Shown: positions 8,137 to 16,154 of the stretch, in pieces
Position numbering within the stretch: the first letter of the stretch is position 1
Layout: each line of letters starts with the position of its first letter
NCBI RefSeq assembly: GCF_000379765.1
Contig: NZ_KB903454.1
Coordinates: forward strand, 486,987-550,986
From: Flexithrix dorotheae DSM 6795
GTDB lineage: Bacteria > Bacteroidota > Bacteroidia > Cytophagales > Flammeovirgaceae
Length of the DNA: 64,000 nt
Direction of reading: 5' to 3'
The notes under the pieces: model-generated
The model's input: the letters and a program-made list of their open reading frames with translations, nothing else
What the model was told of the DNA's origin: nothing
Database searches by the model: none
Position numbers and translations under genes: made by a program

Positions 8137-9510
8137 ATGCAAAAAACGGTTGTCATAGATGTTGTTGGATTAACTTCCAGATTAATAGGAGAACATACTC
8201 CGTTTCTTTCCAAATGGTTAGAAAAGGGGAAACAGATCAATATTGAACCGGTTTTACCCGCAGTTACCTGTACTGCCCAATATACTTACCTTACCGGAAA
8301 CTGGCCTTCAGAACATGGCATTGTTGGAAATGGCTGGTATTTCCGGGATGAATGTGAAGTCAAATTCTGGAGACAATCCAATCACCTGGTGCAGGCCAAA
8401 AAAATTTGGGAGGCAGCCAAAGCTGAAAATCCGGAATTCACCTGTGCTAATATGTTTTGGTGGTATAATATGTATTCATCGGCTGATTTTTCAGTTACTC
8501 CCCGGCCAATGTACCCGGCAGATGGTAGAAAATTACCCGATGTATACAGTCATCCGATGGATCTGAGAGATACGCTGCAAAAAGAATTGGGGCAATTTCC
8601 TCTTTTTGAATTTTGGGGCCCAAAAACTACGATTAATTCGAGTAAGTGGATTGCAGATGCTTCCTTAAAAGTAGACCAATGGCATGATCCTACTTTAACT
8701 TTAATTTACCTTCCCCATCTGGACTATAATATCCAGCGGTATGGCAATGACTTCTCCATAATCCACAAAGATTTAAAGGAAATTGATGGTGTTTTGGAAA
8801 TGCTAATCAATTACTATGAAGGGAAAAATGCTAAAGTTATTTTACTTTCAGAATATGGTATAACTGATGTTAATCATCCAATTGATATTAACCGGGTTTT
8901 AAGAAAAAATGGCTATATCACGGTTAAAGAAGAATTGGGGTTGGAACTTCTAGATGCCGGAGCCAGTAAAGCTTTTGCTGCATCGGATCATCAATTGTCT
9001 CATGTTTATGTGAAAAATGAGGAAGATATTCCCAAGGTAAAAGCCTTATTGGAAAAGGTTGATGGAATTGAAATGGTATTGGATGAAGAAGGTAAAAAGC
9101 AACATCATATCAACCATGACAGGGCTGGCGAACTAGTGGCTGTAGCAGATAAAAACTCCTGGTTTACTTATTACTATTGGCTGGATGACAATAAAGCACC
9201 CGATTTTGCCAGGACAGTGGACATTCACCGGAAACCGGGCTACGATCCGGTAGAAATGTTTCTTGATCCGAAAATCAAAATGCCATTGTTGAAAGTCGGG
9301 GGAAAACTCATCAAAAAGAAATTGGGATTCAGATATTTAATGGATGTAATTCCCCTGGATGCTACTTTGGTAAAAGGTTCCCATGGCAGGTTAACAACAG
9401 AACCCGAGCATCAGGCAGTGTTGATGAGTAAGGAAAAGGAACTACTTCCCCACCCTGCTGTAAAAGCCGTTGAGGTTTATGATATCATCTGGAAGCATAT
9501 TTGGGGTTAG
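8137..9510 (+). CDS. eboF: EboF, alkaline phosphatase-superfamily phosphodiesterase/pyrophosphatase
   Basis: A 457-residue member of the nucleotide pyrophosphatase/phosphodiesterase branch of the alkaline phosphatase superfamily. A Thr of AVTCTAQYTYLTG (~44-56) is the expected nucleophile. Further metal-site segments follow in family order: the Asp near the N-terminus (VIDVVG), HLDYNIQRYG (~196), SEYGITDVNHP (~241-251), SDHQLSHVYV (~284-293) and GSHGRL (~412). No signal peptide is evident, which suggests a cytoplasmic site of action. It follows eboE after 11 bp and is the last gene of the cluster. It probably hydrolyses a phosphodiester or pyrophosphate in the unknown pathway (inference). Confidence 0.88.
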   Translation: MQKTVVIDVVGLTSRLIGEHTPFLSKWLEKGKQINIEPVLPAVTCTAQYTYLTGNWPSEHGIVGNGWYFRDECEVKFWRQSNHLVQAKKIWEAAKAENPEFTCANMFWWYNMYSSADFSVTPRPMYPADGRKLPDVYSHPMDLRDTLQKELGQFPLFEFWGPKTTINSSKWIADASLKVDQWHDPTLTLIYLPHLDYNIQRYGNDFSIIHKDLKEIDGVLEMLINYYEGKNAKVILLSEYGITDVNHPIDINRVLRKNGYITVKEELGLELLDAGASKAFAASDHQLSHVYVKNEEDIPKVKALLEKVDGIEMVLDEEGKKQHHINHDRAGELVAVADKNSWFTYYYWLDDNKAPDFARTVDIHRKPGYDPVEMFLDPKIKMPLLKVGGKLIKKKLGFRYLMDVIPLDATLVKGSHGRLTTEPEHQAVLMSKEKELLPHPAVKAVEVYDIIWKHIWG

Positions 9511-9553
9511 GAGTTAGTGGCCAGGAATTGGTATTTGGGGATTAGGGGTTAGA
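9507..9553. repeat. G/T-rich degenerate intergenic repeat
   Basis: Short imperfect iterations of GGATTAG/GGGTTAG/GAGTTAGTGG directly after the eboF stop. A similar tract follows the GH3 gene at 22,459-22,500. Meaning unknown; it may be a dispersed genomic repeat family. Confidence 0.35.
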
Positions 9554-9686
9554 ATAATCAACAATGGCGAAAGGGTCTGACTTATTTCTTTTTCCATGCG
9601 TCCACTTCATTTCCTACACGTTTGAATCAGGATTCATAAATAGATCAAAAAACACATATTAAAGACCAAAAAAACCAACAACCAAA

Positions 9687-10778
9687 ATGACACAAAACAG
9701 CTATAAAGTTATCGGAGTAATGTCTGGTACATCGCTTGACGGGATTGACCTTGCTTATTGTGAATTCAAGTTGGCGAATGGAAAATGGAATTATCAAATC
9801 TTAAAAGCCGAGACTTTCCCCTATTCCCAAGATTGGATGGCGCAATTAGCTTCTATAGAAAACAAATCGGCATTGGAATATGCAAAATTTGATGTAGACC
9901 TGGGAAGACATTTGGGAAAAACAATTGCCAGTTTCGTTCAAAAGCATCAGCTTTCTGTGGACTTTATTGGCTCGCACGGACATACCATTTACCATCAACC
10001 TGAAATTCAACTGACCACACAAATCGGCTCAGGAGCTCAAATTGCTGCCCAAACACAAATTCCTGTGGTTTATGATTTCCGTATTCTGGACCTTGCCCTG
10101 GGTGGACAGGGCGCACCTCTCGTGCCTATTGGCGATCAATTATTGTTTTCCGATTATCAGTTTTGTCTGAACCTCGGAGGAATTGCCAATATTTCTACGG
10201 AATCTAAAGGAAACAGAATAGCTTTTGATATTTGTCCCTGCAATATGGTATTGAATTACCTTTCCCAAAAAGAAAACTTAAGCTATGATGATGGCGGGAA
10301 AAATGCGGAGAATGGGAAATTCATTTCAACCCTTTTTGAAGCACTTGAAAACCTTGACTTTTATAAAAATAATGAACCGAAATCGTTGGGAAAAGAATGG
10401 GTTTTGGAAACAGTAATTCCCTTAATTGAAAAATACAAGGATTATGCTCACTGGGACATCGCCCATACATTTACCCATCATATTGCCTCCCAAATTGCCA
10501 ATTCAGTAAAGATAAACCAGGAACAAAAAGATAAAGGGAGTCAGGAAAAACTATTGATCACCGGAGGTGGAGCCTATCACGCCTTCCTGATTAGAACTTT
10601 AGGGAAATTACTACCTGAGGTGAAAATTGAAATTCCTTCCAGGGAAATTATAGAATTTAAAGAAGCCATGATTTTCGGATTCCTGGCTACTTTGCGGTGG
10701 AGAAATGAAATTAACTGTTTGAGTTCGGTGACCGGGGCTTCTAAAGATTCCTCTTCAGGGGTGATTCTGAAAGTTTAA
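9687..10778 (+). CDS. anmK: Anhydro-N-acetylmuramic acid kinase
   Basis: A 363-residue sugar kinase of the ASKHA fold that phosphorylates and opens 1,6-anhydro-MurNAc during peptidoglycan recycling in the cytoplasm. It shows the phosphate-binding VMSGTSLDGIDLAYCEF at the N-terminus, IGSHGHTIYHQP (~91-102), the catalytic-Asp region VVYDFRILDLALGGQGAP (~123-140), LNLGGIANIS (~159) and the ATP-binding LLITGGGAYH (~290). Length matches the family. It is separated from eboF by 176 bp and followed by a strong terminator, so it is probably monocistronic. A GH3 hexosaminidase at 20,710 could supply substrate in the same recycling route. Confidence 0.96.
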   Translation: MTQNSYKVIGVMSGTSLDGIDLAYCEFKLANGKWNYQILKAETFPYSQDWMAQLASIENKSALEYAKFDVDLGRHLGKTIASFVQKHQLSVDFIGSHGHTIYHQPEIQLTTQIGSGAQIAAQTQIPVVYDFRILDLALGGQGAPLVPIGDQLLFSDYQFCLNLGGIANISTESKGNRIAFDICPCNMVLNYLSQKENLSYDDGGKNAENGKFISTLFEALENLDFYKNNEPKSLGKEWVLETVIPLIEKYKDYAHWDIAHTFTHHIASQIANSVKINQEQKDKGSQEKLLITGGGAYHAFLIRTLGKLLPEVKIEIPSREIIEFKEAMIFGFLATLRWRNEINCLSSVTGASKDSSSGVILKV

Positions 10779-10808
10779 ATTCCTATCCAAATACTTCTTT
10801 TTTGAGGC

Positions 10809-10838
10809 AAAACCTCTGGTAATTACCAGAGGTTTTTT
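10809..10838 (+). terminator. Intrinsic terminator after anmK
   Basis: A perfect 24-bp palindrome (10,811-10,834, arms AACCTCTGGTAA / TTACCAGAGGTT) is followed by TTTT, 33 bp after the anmK stop. It is flanked by A and T tracts, so it could also work from the other strand. Confidence 0.85.
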
Positions 10839-11000
10839 GTTGTAGGGCTCTTAATATTTATCAAAAACCAAGATTTGGACCACCAAAACATAACCTGTCC
10901 TCTATAAAATTTAAAACGTTTCCGGATGAGTTCCAAGTGGTTCATATGCTCTCATTTACTCCTATGGCATACCTTTGTGAATAATACTTAATTAGCGTAA

Positions 11001-11034
11001 TAATTTATTTAGCGAAATTTCGCTAAATAAATTA
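11001..11034. promoter_or_regulatory. Perfect 34-bp palindrome upstream of pckA (candidate operator)
   Basis: A perfect inverted repeat centred between 11,017 and 11,018, with half-site TTTAGCGAAA. It lies 65 bp before the pckA start in a 320-bp gap that holds no gene. It has no T-tract beyond its own arms and no loop, so it looks like a protein-binding operator rather than a terminator. The regulator is not identifiable. A related half-site (TTAGCG) occurs just upstream at 10,992-10,997. Confidence 0.55.
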
Positions 11035-11098
11035 ATTCCTCTATATTTGAATCAACCTAAAATAAAAAACACACTTTTAAGTAAATTAACCGATCCCC

Positions 11099-12727
11099 AT
11101 GAAAAAGACCAATGTAACAAAGATTGCAAATCAACTACATCAAATAGGCATAGAATACCCAAGTGTTTTCTATAATCTGGAACCTACGCTTTTGATCGAA
11201 AAAACCCTTAAACAAAAAATGGGGAAAATTACTGAAACCGGAGCCTTAATGTGTGATACCGGAAAATTTACAGGAAGGGCTCCAAAAGACAGGTATATCG
11301 TAAAAGATGAGCTTACCATGGATAGCGTCTGGTGGGGTGATATTAACCAGCCTTTTTCAATTTTACAGTTCGACAACCTTTACAATAAAATGGTTCAACA
11401 CTTAAGTGGTAAGGAATTGTATGTTCGGGATGTAATGGCTGGAGCAGAACCGGAATATGCACTAAATGTCAGAATTATTAATACACTTCCATGGCAAAAT
11501 CTTTTTTGTTACAACATGTTTATCCGGCTCACAGAACTGGAATTAATCAATTTTTTACCAGAATTTACTGTAATTGCCGCACCGGATTTTAAAGCCAATC
11601 CTCAGGTGGATGGTACAAAAAATGAAAACTTTTCTATTATCAACTTATCCAAAAAAATCATTTTGATTGGAGGTTCTGCATATACTGGTGAAATTAAAAA
11701 AGGTATTTTCAGTGTTTTAAACTTCCTTCTTCCTCACAAAAGGAATGTATTATCTATGCATTGCAGTGCCAATACAAGTGATAAAAAAGATCCTGCTATT
11801 TTCTTTGGTCTTTCAGGAACTGGGAAAACCACACTTTCGGCCGATCCTAACAGAAAACTGATTGGGGATGATGAACACGGATGGACAGACAACGGTATTT
11901 TTAATTTCGAAGGAGGTTGTTATGCCAAAGTGATCGATCTGTCAGAGGAAAAAGAACCTCAGATTTGGAAAGCTATAAAATATGGGGCCTTACTGGAAAA
12001 TACGAGAACCTATCCGGGAACCAGAAAAGTGGATTTCACCAATACTTCTGTTACCCAAAATACCAGAGTCTCCTACCCTATTTATCATATAGATAATGCC
12101 ATGGAGCCTTCAATTGCCGGAAAACCCAAAAATATATTTTTCCTTACCTGTGATGCATATGGTGTTTTGCCTCCAATTTCCAAATTAACCAAAGGCCAGG
12201 CAATGTTCCATTTTATTTCGGGATATACCGCAAAAGTAGCAGGAACGGAAGAAGGAGTTACAGAACCTCAAACGGTTTTTTCCGCATGTTTTGGTGCACC
12301 GTTCATGCCACTTCACCCAACAGTATATGCAGAAATGCTAGGAAAAAAAATGGATGAAAATAAAGTGAATGTGTGGTTGGTGAACACCGGATGGATAGGA
12401 GGAGCATATGGGGAAGGGAAAAGAATATCCCTAAAATATACCAGAGCTATGATTCAGGCCGCTTTGGAAGGAAAATTAAATTATGTGAAATATGAAAATG
12501 ACAAATTGTTTGGACTATCAATTCCACAGGAATGCCCGGAAGTTCCGAAAGAGGTGCTTTCACCAAGAGGACTTTGGAAAGATGGAAAACGCTATGATGA
12601 GAAAGCTACTCAACTGGCAAAAGCATTTCACAAAAACTTTGAAAAATTTGCCAGTTATGCCAATGAAGAAATCTTAAATGGTGCTCCCCTCGTTGGGAAG
12701 TCCATTAAAGAAACACTTGAAGTTTGA
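11099..12727 (+). CDS. pckA: Phosphoenolpyruvate carboxykinase (ATP)
   Basis: A 542-residue ATP-dependent PEP carboxykinase converting oxaloacetate and ATP to PEP and CO2, the first committed step of gluconeogenesis. Visible motifs are the substrate-site FTGRAPKDRYIVKD (~57-70), the kinase-1a P-loop FGLSGTGKTTLSADPNR (~238-254), the metal-site LIGDDEHGW (~256-264) and the adenine/Arg region ENTRTYPGTRKVDF. Length and motif order are normal for the family. The gene is probably monocistronic, with the 34-bp palindrome upstream and a strong terminator downstream. Catabolite-type control through the palindrome is plausible but inferred. Confidence 0.97.
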   Translation: MKKTNVTKIANQLHQIGIEYPSVFYNLEPTLLIEKTLKQKMGKITETGALMCDTGKFTGRAPKDRYIVKDELTMDSVWWGDINQPFSILQFDNLYNKMVQHLSGKELYVRDVMAGAEPEYALNVRIINTLPWQNLFCYNMFIRLTELELINFLPEFTVIAAPDFKANPQVDGTKNENFSIINLSKKIILIGGSAYTGEIKKGIFSVLNFLLPHKRNVLSMHCSANTSDKKDPAIFFGLSGTGKTTLSADPNRKLIGDDEHGWTDNGIFNFEGGCYAKVIDLSEEKEPQIWKAIKYGALLENTRTYPGTRKVDFTNTSVTQNTRVSYPIYHIDNAMEPSIAGKPKNIFFLTCDAYGVLPPISKLTKGQAMFHFISGYTAKVAGTEEGVTEPQTVFSACFGAPFMPLHPTVYAEMLGKKMDENKVNVWLVNTGWIGGAYGEGKRISLKYTRAMIQAALEGKLNYVKYENDKLFGLSIPQECPEVPKEVLSPRGLWKDGKRYDEKATQLAKAFHKNFEKFASYANEEILNGAPLVGKSIKETLEV

Positions 12728-12813
12728 ACCAGCAATTTCTTTTAACCTAAGCTATAAGCAACACATTAAACACATGCCAAATTATTTAACCGAAGTTTAA
12801 GTACCGAATAAAG

Positions 12814-12842
12814 AGGGCTGCTCCTGGCAGCCCTTTTTTTTA
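12814..12842 (+). terminator. Intrinsic terminator after pckA
   Basis: Arms AGGGCTGC (12,814-12,821) and GCAGCCCT (12,827-12,834) form a perfect 8-bp stem with a 5-nt loop, followed by an uninterrupted T tract. The convergent minus-strand gene ends at 12,859. Confidence 0.9.
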
Positions 12843-12858
12843 TTATTTGGTTTTGTTT

Positions 12859-13431
12859 CTAATCAATTTTAATCACCAGAAAAGGAGATGCTGACCAGAA
12901 CCTGTCTTTATCCAAAATGACGAGCTTTGGAGCTCCTTTGGTTTCAAGTTTAAAAGTCCCTGAAGGATGCTCTGAAATGAGCTCAGGGTTTTCTCCAAGA
13001 ATAGGCAAAGTGCTCAACTCTTCCATATCTACCATCATAAATTTCTCCTGTACCTCTCTTTCCACCTGATTAGGGTCTTCCTCTATGGACACCTCCCCTT
13101 TTTCATTCAAAATCTGATCAGATTTTAATTCTTCCACTGTTCCCCAGGTGAAATAAGCTGGTGTAAAAGTATCCCCATTTGTTTGAGTGACTTCGGGAAT
13201 AATTCCTGCTAACTCATTAGTTTTCTTCTCTATATCCTCATCCGACATCACCAGGTATTTTTTGTTTTCTTTATAATCCTGGTTTTCGGCAATGTAGTTT
13301 ACAGTATTTTTAGAAGAATCTCCCTCTATAAAAATATCCTGATTTTGAGCCCCATAAATTACAGGTGCATTAAAAGAAAGCACCGTAAAAATAATGATGC
13401 AAAAAACAAGATAGGGTTTTAAGAATTTCAT
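12859..13431 (-). CDS. Hypothetical secreted protein
   Basis: About 190 residues. The chosen ATG (13,431) gives MKFLKPYLVF followed by a hydrophobic segment ending near YGAQNQ, a good Sec signal peptide. An upstream ATG (13,497) would place 22 extra residues before the signal. The mature part is acidic, rich in Glu/Asp/Asn and without cysteines. It includes TFTPAYFTWGTVEELKSD (~93-110) and ends WSASPFLVIKID. I do not recognise the family. It stands alone between convergent pckA and the Gfo/Idh gene. The start codon is buried in one arm of a 14-bp inverted repeat (13,424-13,470), suggesting control of translation. Confidence 0.7.
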   Translation of the reverse strand: MKFLKPYLVFCIIIFTVLSFNAPVIYGAQNQDIFIEGDSSKNTVNYIAENQDYKENKKYLVMSDEDIEKKTNELAGIIPEVTQTNGDTFTPAYFTWGTVEELKSDQILNEKGEVSIEEDPNQVEREVQEKFMMVDMEELSTLPILGENPELISEHPSGTFKLETKGAPKLVILDKDRFWSASPFLVIKID

Positions 13432-13470
13432 TAGTAGTAAATTTTGGTTTGTGCTCCTACTAATGAAATT
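13424..13470 (-). promoter_or_regulatory. Inverted repeat hiding a start codon
   Basis: Two perfect 14-nt arms, 13,424-13,437 and 13,457-13,470, are separated by 19 nt. In the minus-strand transcript the downstream arm reads CUACUAAUGAAAUU and contains the AUG of the secreted protein gene, so a hairpin would sequester the start codon. A GGAG lies at the start of the loop. This could be a thermometer-like or ligand-independent translational switch, or simply a protein-binding palindrome. Confidence 0.5.
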
Positions 13471-13593
13471 TATATACCAAATAATTAAAACATTCAATAT
13501 GAACCACTTACAAAATTAGCGATTTCAAAAACATTCTTAAAACTTCAACAAACTGTGGAATAAATCCCCAATAAGGTTAAAATTCAACTCGTT

Positions 13594-14580
13594 CTAATAA
13601 CTTACAATTTTTTCCAAAACCCAGTTTGTACGCGCTCCAGAAACTCCTGTACTTGGAGATTTTCCTTTTCCTGTTAACTCTTCCACTACTTTTTCAATTA
13701 ATGGCTGATGGACATGGGCTGGCTTTGGATGATCATAAGTTTCCTTTTTTCCATTTTTTAGTAATGTCACCGGAATATCCAGATTGAAAGAAGAAAAGTG
13801 AATACCTCCTTTTTCCCCAATGATTTCCACCACATCGATTTCCTCCTCCGGACTGGTCACAAAACACCAGTTCCCAGTCCCAATTATTCCATTTTCAAAT
13901 TGAAACTGAGCAGTAACTGTATCTTCTACCTTATAATACCCACCGAAATTTGCCTGTTGACCAGCCACAGAAGCAATTGGACCAAAGAAATAGTCTAAAA
14001 AATCGAATTGATGAGATGCCAAATCATAAAAATAACCACCGCCAGCCAAAGCAGGATCGACTCGCCAATTTTCCGAATCATTTTCCAGATCAGCAGGTTT
14101 TGGAGCCTGATATAGTTTAATATTTACCATTCTGACTTTGCCTATTTCACCGCTATCCAGAATACTTTTCACCTTTGAAAAATAGGGTAAACATCTTCGG
14201 TAGTAGGCTACAAAAAGGGGAACACCAGCCGCTTCACATGCGGCAACCATATCTTCACATTCCTGATGATTCACTGCCATTGGCTTTTCCACATAAATAG
14301 GCTTTCCAGCTTTTGCTGCCTTTAGGGTATATTCTTTATGACTTCCCGGAGGAGTGGCAATATAAATAGCATTTACTTCACTGTCATTAATCAATTTATC
14401 CGCATCACTATAACTTTTAGGCACTCCATGCCTTTTTGCATAATCTGCAGCTTTTTCCGCATTCCTTCGCATTACAGCCACCAGTTTTGAATCCGGAACT
14501 TTATTAAAAGCAGGCCCGCTTTTCACTTCACAAACATCCCCACATCCAATTATTCCCCAGTTTATTTTCTTTTCTGACAT
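13594..14580 (-). CDS. Gfo/Idh/MocA family oxidoreductase
   Basis: A 328-residue NAD(P)-dependent oxidoreductase. The N-terminal Rossmann fold shows NWGIIGCGDVCEVKSGPA (~6-23), where the glycine-rich loop binds the dinucleotide. The conserved VEKPMAV motif (~96-102) carries the active-site Lys, and AGGGYFYDLASHQFDFLDY (~175-193) supplies the probable catalytic His. The C-terminal alpha/beta domain follows. The family oxidises or epimerises sugars, inositols and related polyols; the substrate here is unknown. It is probably transcribed alone, with 113 bp to the next upstream gene. There is no signal peptide, so it acts in the cytoplasm. Confidence 0.92.
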   Translation of the reverse strand: MSEKKINWGIIGCGDVCEVKSGPAFNKVPDSKLVAVMRRNAEKAADYAKRHGVPKSYSDADKLINDSEVNAIYIATPPGSHKEYTLKAAKAGKPIYVEKPMAVNHQECEDMVAACEAAGVPLFVAYYRRCLPYFSKVKSILDSGEIGKVRMVNIKLYQAPKPADLENDSENWRVDPALAGGGYFYDLASHQFDFLDYFFGPIASVAGQQANFGGYYKVEDTVTAQFQFENGIIGTGNWCFVTSPEEEIDVVEIIGEKGGIHFSSFNLDIPVTLLKNGKKETYDHPKPAHVHQPLIEKVVEELTGKGKSPSTGVSGARTNWVLEKIVSY

Positions 14581-14693
14581 CTTAAGGTTTTAGTTTTAAA
14601 TGAATTCCTACTTAAAATACAAAGGCATAACCCATTCGGACTATGCCTGCTATATTAAAAATTTAATCCCGTTATCTTAATAATTTTCAGGAA

Positions 14694-14957
14694 TTATTTT
14701 TCCTGTTCTGTTTTAGGGGTGGTATTATCCTGATTATTTTCCGGATTTTCATCTTTGGAAAATAACATCAATAAAATAAAAACCACTGCGATGGCAATAT
14801 AAGCCAGGGTTTTCTTATCTCTGTACCACATCTCCCGAATGCCATCCTGTGTATGAAACTTATGGTAGGAATCCATAAAATTATTAAAGTTTTTATGCTT
14901 ATGAATTACCCTTTTTGGAGGATCTGGCTTATCTATATTGACTTTTATTTTTACCAT
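14694..14957 (-). CDS. Small single-pass membrane protein, hypothetical
   Basis: An 87-residue protein with a basic N-terminal half (PPKRVIHKHKNFNNF), one hydrophobic segment TLAYIAIAVVFILLMLFS (~51-68) and an acidic, Asn/Thr-rich tail. The arrangement suggests a bitopic inner-membrane protein. No family recognised. The ATG at 14,957 is the first in frame. It is flanked by a 113-bp and a 211-bp gap, so co-transcription with the Gfo/Idh gene is possible. Confidence 0.6.
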   Translation of the reverse strand: MVKIKVNIDKPDPPKRVIHKHKNFNNFMDSYHKFHTQDGIREMWYRDKKTLAYIAIAVVFILLMLFSKDENPENNQDNTTPKTEQEK

Positions 14958-15168
14958 TTCTTCAGTACCAGTACTTTTTAATATTGCGCAATTTCACCTC
15001 AAAATCAATCAGTTGTAATAAATTTATTGGTGATTATTACCTTCTACTACTCACCTTATCAAATTTACAATAAAATTAGATTTTTCCTTTGGGAAGGTTA
15101 AAATAGAAACCAGTTAACCCAACAATTATTTTGTAGAATAATCCCGGGTTTTTACTTTGTCCAAGGTT

Positions 15169-15771
15169 TCACTGCAGTTGGCTTTCTGCAACTTTCTTTA
15201 GTTTTTTCAGAATGCGATAAGTTTTTATTTTGGCATTTACTTCTGTAAGTTCAAGCAAAAACCCCATTTCCTTAAATGATCTTCCTTCAAAAAACCTCAA
15301 TTCCAAAAATTGTAATTCTTCCGGATCTAAGGTTTCCAATAGTTTGACCACCAACTGGCTTTTATCCACTTCTACGTGTCCGGGGTTTATTTCAAAGAAT
15401 AAATCTTCTACATGGTTTTGCTTAAGACTAACCGCTCTGGGATGATTTTTTTGGCTTCTGAAAAACAGATTGATTTCGTTGATGGCAATTCGGAACAACC
15501 AGGCTGAAAACGGGACACCTGTAAATTGAAATTTTTTTATATTCTTGAGGCACTTATAAAAAACCAGAGAGGTAATTTCTGCGGTCACATCTTCTTCATC
15601 AATCCTTCGATCTACAAAAATGAAAATGCTATCGTAATATCTTTCGTAAATTGGAGCGAAAAATTTAGGATTTTGCTGAGCATTGGCAACCAATTGATAT
15701 TCAGCCCTAATCTCATCTTCCGTTTTATGGAATTGAGAAGAGGTAGCCCAAAGTATTTGAAATAACCTCAA
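15169..15771 (-). CDS. Sigma-70 family RNA polymerase sigma factor
   Basis: Region 2 is clear (RYYDSIFIFVDRRIDEED, then AEITSLVFYKCLKNIKKF and FSAWLFRIAINEINLFFR). Region 4 follows (LQFLELRFFEGRSFKEMGFLL) with a helix-turn-helix and TYRILKKLKK. This is an alternative (group 4/ECF-like) sigma factor of about 200 residues. I place the start at the TTG at 15,771, giving [M]RLFQILWATSSQFHKTEDEI. The frame stays open to an ATG at 15,975, but the extra 68 residues are hydrophobic, do not resemble a sigma factor and look like translated noncoding DNA. No anti-sigma gene is adjacent. Confidence 0.85.
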   Translation of the reverse strand: MRLFQILWATSSQFHKTEDEIRAEYQLVANAQQNPKFFAPIYERYYDSIFIFVDRRIDEEDVTAEITSLVFYKCLKNIKKFQFTGVPFSAWLFRIAINEINLFFRSQKNHPRAVSLKQNHVEDLFFEINPGHVEVDKSQLVVKLLETLDPEELQFLELRFFEGRSFKEMGFLLELTEVNAKIKTYRILKKLKKVAESQLQ

Positions 15772-16154
15772 AAAGCTGATCTTGTTGATCAGGAGTGTAA
15801 TTTCTAAAAATAATGGCCGATACACCAGAACAATCCAGGTTAACAAATTTTCTAAACGAGGGGGAAAGAATAATTCCCATTTCAAATAAAGGAAATAGAA
15901 TGAAATTATTCTTCTATTTTCCAATTGATTTTCCATAGCCTGATGGTTGAGGCTTAAAATGGTAGTACCGGCCATATCTTTTTAATTTAAGGTTTAGATT
16001 TTTTTAGTTTAATTGCTAGTAATGAAGATAATTTTCTAAACCATTTCAAGTGTAACTGGCAAAGGGTTTGTCCTAACGAAATTAGCAAAGCGTATCAATA
16101 GGTTAACAAGCTTATTATCCATGAATTTAGCTTATTTAACACCTAGGACACCCA

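Noticed and set aside
15813..15938. A 41-residue plus-strand frame (MADTPEQSRL...) inside the extended sigma-factor frame
   Set aside because: Its composition is plausible, but it has no known match, no promoter evidence and no partner gene. It is noted because it lies exactly where the sigma-factor N-terminal extension looks noncoding.
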